Assembly: GCA_947624305.1 (NCBI GenBank)
Contig: CANQKC010000020.1
Span: 1-47,298 of the forward strand
Source: an uncultured Monoglobus sp.
GTDB lineage: Bacteria; Bacillota; Clostridia; Monoglobales; Monoglobaceae
Reading direction: 5' to 3'
DNA: 47,298 nucleotides
Shown here: positions 43,001-47,298 of the stretch, piece after piece
Layout: each line of letters opens with the position of its first letter
Numbering within the stretch: the stretch's first letter is position 1
Translations under genes and position numbers: made by a program
The notes under the pieces: generated by a model
Told to the model about the DNA's origin: nothing
The model's database searches: none
The model's input: only the letters and a program-made list of their open reading frames with translations

Positions 43001-45568
43001 AATGATGTCGGATTTCCCATAAGCAGAGTTGAAAAAATAGGTATGGTTCGGCGTATTCTTAACGAGCAGAAAGAGCCTATTGTCCCGAATAATAATATAC
43101 AAACACCTGTAACAATTGCGGGGAATATAATATATCCCGAAATTCCTATGCCGGAACGTGTTAATTTTCGTATCACAGACGATAATCTTGGTGTCGGCGG
43201 GGCTAAAGAGAAGTTTAATAATAATATAAACGCCATAATGACGCTCAAAAAATGCGAGAGCGAAAATCGGCTTGCTATGCCGGAGGAGCAGGAAATCCTT
43301 TCAAAATATGTGGGCTGGGGAGGTTTGCAGGAAGCGTTTGACGAAACCAAGCAAAATTGGAGCAATGAGTATTTACAGCTTAAAGGTCTGCTTACGGATG
43401 ATGAATATATATCGGCAAGAGAAAGCACGCTGACGGCGTTCTATACACCGCCCGCGGTGATCAGATCCGTATATACCGCGCTTGAAAACATGGGGCTAAG
43501 GCAGGGCAATATTTTAGACCCGGCTATGGGTATAGGTAATTTTGAGGGTATGCTGCCCGACAGCCTCAAAGACTGCAAGATGTACGGGGTGGAGATCGAC
43601 AGTATTTCAGGCAGGATAGCGCACCAGCTTTATCAGAAAAACACCATTGCGATAAAAGGCTACGAGGATACGGACCTTCCGGACAGCTTTTTCGATGCGG
43701 CGGTAGGCAATGTGCCGTTCGGTCAGTTTAAAGTCGCAGACAGGAAATATGACAGACATAACTTTTTGATACACGACTATTTTTTCGCTAAAACACTTGA
43801 TAAAGTCCGTCCGGGCGGTGTAATAGCTTTTGTTACTTCAAGCGGGACGATGGATAAGAAAAACTCAAGTGTGCGCAAATATATCGCGCAGAGGGCGGAG
43901 CTGATCGGCGCTGTGCGTCTGCCGAACAACACGTTTAAGGCAAACGCGGGCACAGAGGTAACATCTGATATAATATTCCTTCAAAAGCGTGACCGTTTAA
44001 TTGATATTGAACCCGAATGGGTGCATCTAGGCATAGATGAAAACGGATTTGCAATAAATCAATATTTTGTCGATAATCCGAACATGATCCTCGGTGAAAT
44101 GGTTGAAGAAAGCGGTCCGTTCGGTATGCAGCTTAATTGTAAAGCCCGTGACGGCGCAAACCTTAACGAGCTTTTAAACGCTGCTGTGCAAAACTTAGAC
44201 GCCCGTATCACGGAGTACGAGTTCGGCGGCGCCGAAGCTGCGGATGCAGAATACATACCCGCCGATCCTAATGTGAGGAATTATTCATACACGGTTGTGG
44301 ACGGTGATATATATTACCGCGAAAACAGCGTGATGCACAAAGTCAATGTTTCCAAAACAGCCGAGAACCGTATTAAGGGAATGATTGAGATCCGTGACTG
44401 CGTAAGAACGCTGATCGAATATCAGACCGAAGGTTATTCAAACGCGGAAATTAAAAATCAGCAATTAAAGCTCAATACTTTGTATGACAAGTACACCAAA
44501 AAATACGGACTGATAAATTCACGCGGCAACAATATGGCGTTTTCCGCGGACAGCGGGTATTTCCTGCTGTGTTCTCTTGAGATCCTTAATGACAACGGGG
44601 AACTTGAGCGCAAGGCGGATATGTTCACAAAACGCACCATAGGCGCAAAACAGGAAATATCCCATGTTGACACAGCAAGCGAGGCGCTGGCGGTGTCGAT
44701 CGGCGAGAAAGCCGAGGTTGATATGGAATATATGTCCGGTCTTACCGGAAAGTCGGAAGATGAACTCTTTAATGACTTGCAAGGAGTGATATTCTTAAAT
44801 CCTCTCTACGGGATAAGCGGATCCGAGAAGAAATACTTGACAGCCGATGATTATCTGTCCGGAAATGTCCGGGAAAAGCTGAGAACAGCGAAGGCTAAAG
44901 CCGAATCCGACGACAGATATGCGATAAATGTCGAGGCTCTTGAAAAAGTGCAGCCAAAAGACCTGACTGCCGCTGAAATATCGGTTCGGCTCGGCACAAC
45001 TTGGATTCCCGAATCGGATTACCGCGACTTTATACACGAGCTGCTTACGCCGTCTTTCTGGGCAAGGGAGAATATAAATCTCGGCTATACTCCGTACACG
45101 GGAGTATGGAACATTTCAAGAAAAAGCTATGATCGTGGCAATGTGAAAGTGTATAACACATACGGCACAGACCGAAAAAACGCCTATGAAATAATAGAGG
45201 AAACCCTTAACCTTAAAGATGTCCGCGTATTTGACTATGTGGAAGATGAAAACGGAAACAGAAAAGCTGTTTTAAATTCCAAGGAGACAACAATCGCTCA
45301 ACAGAAACAGCAGGCAATCAAAGACGCGTTTCAGGAATGGATATGGAAAGACCCGCAAAGGCGCGAAAGACTTACGAAAATGTATAACGAAAAATTTAAT
45401 TCCATACGCCCGAGAGAGTACGACGGAAGTCATATAAGGCTGCCCGAGATGAATCCCGAAATAAAACTGCGTAAGCATCAGAAAAACGCTGTCGCCCGCA
45501 TATTGTACGGAGGCAACACACTCCTCGGTCATGTTGTGGGCGCGGGCAAGAGTGCGACACGTTCGTAA
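40034..45568 (+). CDS. Giant mobile-element MutS-like / N6-methylase / helicase protein, interrupted by a group II intron
   Basis: The visible frame is 1844 codons but the true exon ends at 45551; the last six codons are intron. N-terminal domain about 1-230 (ERIFDLYQNNLRELSEYKNW). A charged disordered stretch about 255-385 overlaps nested tnpV. Two related domains follow (NFLKSEYGTGGKGF and NFLKTEYGTGGTGA near 455 and 675). A MutS domain I-like part is FQVINIHRVGDFYEVYGDD near 858. The N6-adenine methylase has DPAMGIGNFEG near 1163 and GNVPFG near 1225. A Snf2-type helicase begins with LRKHQKNAVARI and P-loop GHVVGAGKS at the break. Related ICE proteins are thought to protect or process element DNA; the function is unproven. 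Confidence 0.88.
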   Translation: MASKAERIFDLYQNNLRELSEYKNWTAFLRSAAWQYKYSFSDQVSIYAQRPDATACASMEVWNTDIRRWVNRGAKGIALLRENGGRYYLNYVFDISDTNSFYGNELNLWRYDNQYDSAVIESLEKTFGELTAKDNLADAVVHSAHNAVLSNSEYLDRLFAERYDSLLEELDQDNIDERYRLTAEMSAAYVVLQRLGYNPDEILDPENFQYIRDFNTPETISVLGTAVSAVSEDILSEIREAASKQRKFAKSQRAVYNESKINERSAEHGNDIHTERRVSDPELGSTAGNLSNREIRNDAEDISAEQPQEQIQRDADDRNAPQTLGGNRQGSVGADRGGSSENGGQGERERADERERSARLDGNDEQFSQLGGTADTERTDLQLSLDDLFPSIQEQQNIVRQAEQNGSAFSVPVLPQQITDEVLASGSNKSDSVLRICIEYSKDKTPAENINFLKSEYGTGGKGFIFDGAKTAVWWNEDGIKIARGNNAMLNPRSMTIGWEQIDSRIRELLELGRYAPQETLDRMDEYEYREAAHAFWYMHQDINSDDFPELKNSFPEGLFDGGFPASTAKIAEMLKVPDGLNRLIFDTEVLFDSYKHDNSVMRWNLYTPDKVLGRLEDLRLERVHFTADNHNRMETGRFITEDELDSLFLRGSGFSESKIRIYQFFTENTDTKERINFLKTEYGTGGTGADVFSERHGAKGITFSRDDIFSPNAKVDISWSKATSRIDRLIKSGRYLTEKQIAEDIPRYNERRERERIRGEQIRFVQSASEMSPQERFATLTTRLEYYINTIDLSDRRHIESAGLSDLIGADKFRLADMIKNSDKRAEIIDCLETIKGRTPDVYARSNAYNIAEELKEFQVINIHRVGDFYEVYGDDAEKASEILGFTTTTKHIDGEDIVMTGFPAFNIDFYEEELNKNGIALNIVSDVASVMPETDEHIAADISETDDTDKNHDDLIGRELEIDDRKFVIDSISETGGDVTMRDISFENDVGFPISRVEKIGMVRRILNEQKEPIVPNNNIQTPVTIAGNIIYPEIPMPERVNFRITDDNLGVGGAKEKFNNNINAIMTLKKCESENRLAMPEEQEILSKYVGWGGLQEAFDETKQNWSNEYLQLKGLLTDDEYISARESTLTAFYTPPAVIRSVYTALENMGLRQGNILDPAMGIGNFEGMLPDSLKDCKMYGVEIDSISGRIAHQLYQKNTIAIKGYEDTDLPDSFFDAAVGNVPFGQFKVADRKYDRHNFLIHDYFFAKTLDKVRPGGVIAFVTSSGTMDKKNSSVRKYIAQRAELIGAVRLPNNTFKANAGTEVTSDIIFLQKRDRLIDIEPEWVHLGIDENGFAINQYFVDNPNMILGEMVEESGPFGMQLNCKARDGANLNELLNAAVQNLDARITEYEFGGAEAADAEYIPADPNVRNYSYTVVDGDIYYRENSVMHKVNVSKTAENRIKGMIEIRDCVRTLIEYQTEGYSNAEIKNQQLKLNTLYDKYTKKYGLINSRGNNMAFSADSGYFLLCSLEILNDNGELERKADMFTKRTIGAKQEISHVDTASEALAVSIGEKAEVDMEYMSGLTGKSEDELFNDLQGVIFLNPLYGISGSEKKYLTADDYLSGNVREKLRTAKAKAESDDRYAINVEALEKVQPKDLTAAEISVRLGTTWIPESDYRDFIHELLTPSFWARENINLGYTPYTGVWNISRKSYDRGNVKVYNTYGTDRKNAYEIIEETLNLKDVRVFDYVEDENGNRKAVLNSKETTIAQQKQQAIKDAFQEWIWKDPQRRERLTKMYNEKFNSIRPREYDGSHIRLPEMNPEIKLRKHQKNAVARILYGGNTLLGHVVGAGKSATRS
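40836..41183 (+). CDS. tnpV: TnpV, nested in another frame inside the giant gene
   Basis: A 115-residue protein strongly resembling transposon-encoded TnpV of the Tn4451 group: start MEMTYIQSGEYLIPNLEVP, then IGKYGMMRRTFLLNNRR, LLRHLEEIDRAASEQIE, and the ending AEQQILSELIYS. The function of TnpV is unknown. It lies wholly inside the giant gene, in a different plus-strand frame, opposite its disordered Glu/Arg/Gly-rich segment. A strong Shine-Dalgarno AAAGGAG (40821-40827) stands 8 bases before its ATG, which argues for real translation. Known families keep this protein also as a separate gene. Confidence 0.88.
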   Translation: MEMTYIQSGEYLIPNLEVPQETYQIGKYGMMRRTFLLNNRRSKYNEMLMTGTLLRHLEEIDRAASEQIEAAVAKMADRENVNEQMKEKDPLGWTGMMNNFRSSAEQQILSELIYS

Positions 45569-47298
45569 CTGAAAAGGTTGCGCACAAGGTCGTATGAAAA
45601 TTTAATATTTGAATACGGTTCTTGGAGAACTGATATTCCGACAGGTGGAATGACGGAGTAACGTCCTGAAACGCCTGCCTTAATACTGCGATATGCGTTG
45701 ATTTTTGCAGTAAAAATCATGGTATAAAGCTCGCAGAAGTCGGCAGAAATTTGCCCAAACGGGTCAAGCCGTGGAAAGTGCCTCAGAGGTGAGGTATGCA
45801 TATGATATGCCGGAGGTCTATAAAATACCTATGGTCAGAATGTCAATGTTGACTGACGAAATCCCGAATGTACGGGTCTAAAACGCGCTGCGGCAGAAAT
45901 GCCGTATCCCGAGTACGGGAGTGTATGAGGATAAGTAAGAATTCTTACTATGAAAGTCCTTGCAATGTTACAGGCATTGGATATGCACAGGCTCAGAGGG
46001 ACACCTAAGGGTATATGCACAGATAGGAATATCGGAACGTGGAAAGGTCGGAGCATGGAGCTTACTGCGGCTGTGAAGTGCTGAACAGGAAAGCGGATCT
46101 ATCCGTATAACTGTTTTTTATCCGACTGAGAGTAGTGCCACAGTACCGTTGAAGCCGCTGCGAAAAAGAGGCGGTGGAGGGATAGGCACAAGTCAACGAT
46201 CATATATAAATTTCAAATTACACAAATTCAAAGGTTCGAGTATGACTAAGAAAAGCGATGTCCAATCTGAAAATCAGAAAGGATAAAGCTGACTTTGACA
46301 GACAAGAAGAAAATTCCCAAAAAGCAAAAACTCCGTAATGCCGAATACTACGATATGCAGTCTGTATTTGACAAACTCTATGCAGACAGCAAAAAAGGGT
46401 TGAATTTCACCAATTTGGTGGAAATCATTGCAAGCCCTGAAAATATCAAACTTGCATATAGAAATATGCGCAAGAACAAAGGCAGTAAAACGGCAGGAAC
46501 GGACAAAAAGACAATAAGCGACTTGAATAAATGGAAGGAGGGCAGTTTGATAGCCCATGTTCAGCGGAAATTAGACTGGTACATTCCGCAGAAAGTTCGC
46601 AGAGTGGAAATACCAAAGGACAACGGCAAATCCCGTCCGCTGGGAATACCCACGATAATGGACAGGCTGATACAGCAATGTGTTTTACAGGTCTTAGAGC
46701 CGATATGTGAAGCAAAATTCTTTGAGCGAAGCAACGGTTTCAGACCGAACCGAAGTGCAGAAAACGCTATTGCACAGGCAGAGCGTATGATGCAGAACAT
46801 GAATCTGCATTATGTGGTTGATGTGGATATAAAATCATTCTTTGATAACGTCAGCCACGGCAAGCTGTTAAAGCAGATGTGGACTATGGGCATACAGGAC
46901 AAAAAGCTCTTATGTATCATCTCGGCAATGCTGAAAGCAGAGGTCGCAGGAATAGGCTTCCCCGAAAAAGGCACACCGCAGGGCGGTATCATTTCACCGC
47001 TGTTATCCAATATCGTTCTGAACGAGCTTGATTGGTGGGTGGCAAGCCAATGGGAGAATATCCCGACAAGAGAAAACTACATAAGACGCATTTATGCAAA
47101 CGGAACAGCCGATAAATCAAAGCAAGTATACCACTTACGCAAAACTGCTTTGAAAGAGTGCTATATTGTGCGGTATGCAGACGACTTTAAGATATTTTGC
47201 AGAAAACGGTCGGACGCAGTAAAAATGTTTGAAGCAACAAAGCTGTGGCTGAAAGACAGATTAGGATTGGAAATCAGTCCCGAAAAGTCAAAGATAGT
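45552..47298 (+). mobile_element. Group II intron, 5' part
   Basis: The intron begins at GTGCGAC (45552), the group II 5' consensus GTGYG, and continues with about 740 bases of structured noncoding RNA (domains I-IV) before its reverse transcriptase gene. It interrupts the giant gene after the first base of the codon following the P-loop Lys, so exon 1 ends at 45551. Domains V-VI and the 3' exon lie beyond the window. Being in the coding direction, it could splice to restore the protein. Confidence 0.92.
46295..47298 (+). CDS. ltrA: Group II intron reverse transcriptase/maturase (LtrA-type), partial
   Basis: Open to the end of the window (334 codons visible). Start TTG at 46295 (MTDKKKIPKKQKLRNAEYYD) with GAAAGGA upstream is preferred; an in-frame TGA at 46268 limits extension, and ATG 46355 is the alternative. 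Reverse-transcriptase blocks in order: RPLGIPTIMDRLIQQ, FRPNRSAENAI, VVDVDIKSFFDNVSHGKL, GTPQGGIISPLLSNIVLNEL and the active-site YADDF. The catalytic Asp residues are intact, so the enzyme should be active in splicing (maturase) and retrohoming. The X domain and any endonuclease domain are outside the window. Confidence 0.93.
   Translation, partial: MTDKKKIPKKQKLRNAEYYDMQSVFDKLYADSKKGLNFTNLVEIIASPENIKLAYRNMRKNKGSKTAGTDKKTISDLNKWKEGSLIAHVQRKLDWYIPQKVRRVEIPKDNGKSRPLGIPTIMDRLIQQCVLQVLEPICEAKFFERSNGFRPNRSAENAIAQAERMMQNMNLHYVVDVDIKSFFDNVSHGKLLKQMWTMGIQDKKLLCIISAMLKAEVAGIGFPEKGTPQGGIISPLLSNIVLNELDWWVASQWENIPTRENYIRRIYANGTADKSKQVYHLRKTALKECYIVRYADDFKIFCRKRSDAVKMFEATKLWLKDRLGLEISPEKSKI

Overview
The window looks like a chromosome segment of a moderately GC-rich, spore-forming Clostridia bacterium, probably from the Oscillospiraceae/Ruminococcaceae side of gut Firmicutes. 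The reasons are the sporulation sigma factor SigH, MutS2, a bifunctional Rel, CsoR/CopA, a single-aptamer glycine riboswitch, a lon-engB operon, Shine-Dalgarno sites of the AGGAGG type and promoters close to TTGACA-N17-TATAAT. The placement is inference from gene content; no 16S gene is present.

Layout. 1-514: end of an IS3-family element. 781-3774: two minus-strand genes, an SPFH/zinc-ribbon protein and a zinc-ribbon membrane protein (ydjI/ydjG-like). 3843-5591: glycine riboswitch and an Na+:alanine/glycine symporter. 5706-6121: a compact unannotated locus that looks like a type I toxin-antitoxin pair (27-residue membrane peptide and convergent small RNA). 6237-15159: core plus-strand genes mutS2, recJ, rel, an MBL hydrolase and hemZ, separated by palindromic repeat mosaics. 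15620-18113: a candidate small RNA, then an NfnAB-type flavoprotein pair. 18528-20648: gdhA and sigH. 20834-20916: four same-strand DnaA-box-like 9-mers. 21075-23971: csoR and a copper ATPase carrying an in-frame CopZ domain. 24017-32107: a six-gene minus-strand operon lon-engB-FAH-hisS-aspS-tyrS. 32332-36374: a CmpB-like membrane protein, an orphan ZnuA-like lipoprotein, a flavoprotein and an acyltransferase.

From 36678 the character changes. A tRNA-Asn gene, preceded by two truncated copies of its own 5' half, borders an AT-richer integrative/conjugative-type element. It carries a replication-initiator-like HTH protein, a ParB, three small element proteins and a giant MutS-like/N6-methylase/helicase protein. 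Inside the giant gene, in another reading frame and with its own strong ribosome site, lies a tnpV gene. The giant gene is cut at its helicase P-loop by a group II intron whose reverse transcriptase runs off the window.

The intergenic spaces of the core region hold several families of palindromic repeats in different orders. Points most worth a second look: the type I toxin-antitoxin candidate (5706-6121), nested tnpV (40836-41183), the intron in the P-loop (45552), the CopA-CopZ read-through (23690-23971), the DnaA-box cluster, the orphan small RNA (15656-15775) and the tRNA half-copies. All coordinates and motifs were read by eye; no alignment or folding program was run.
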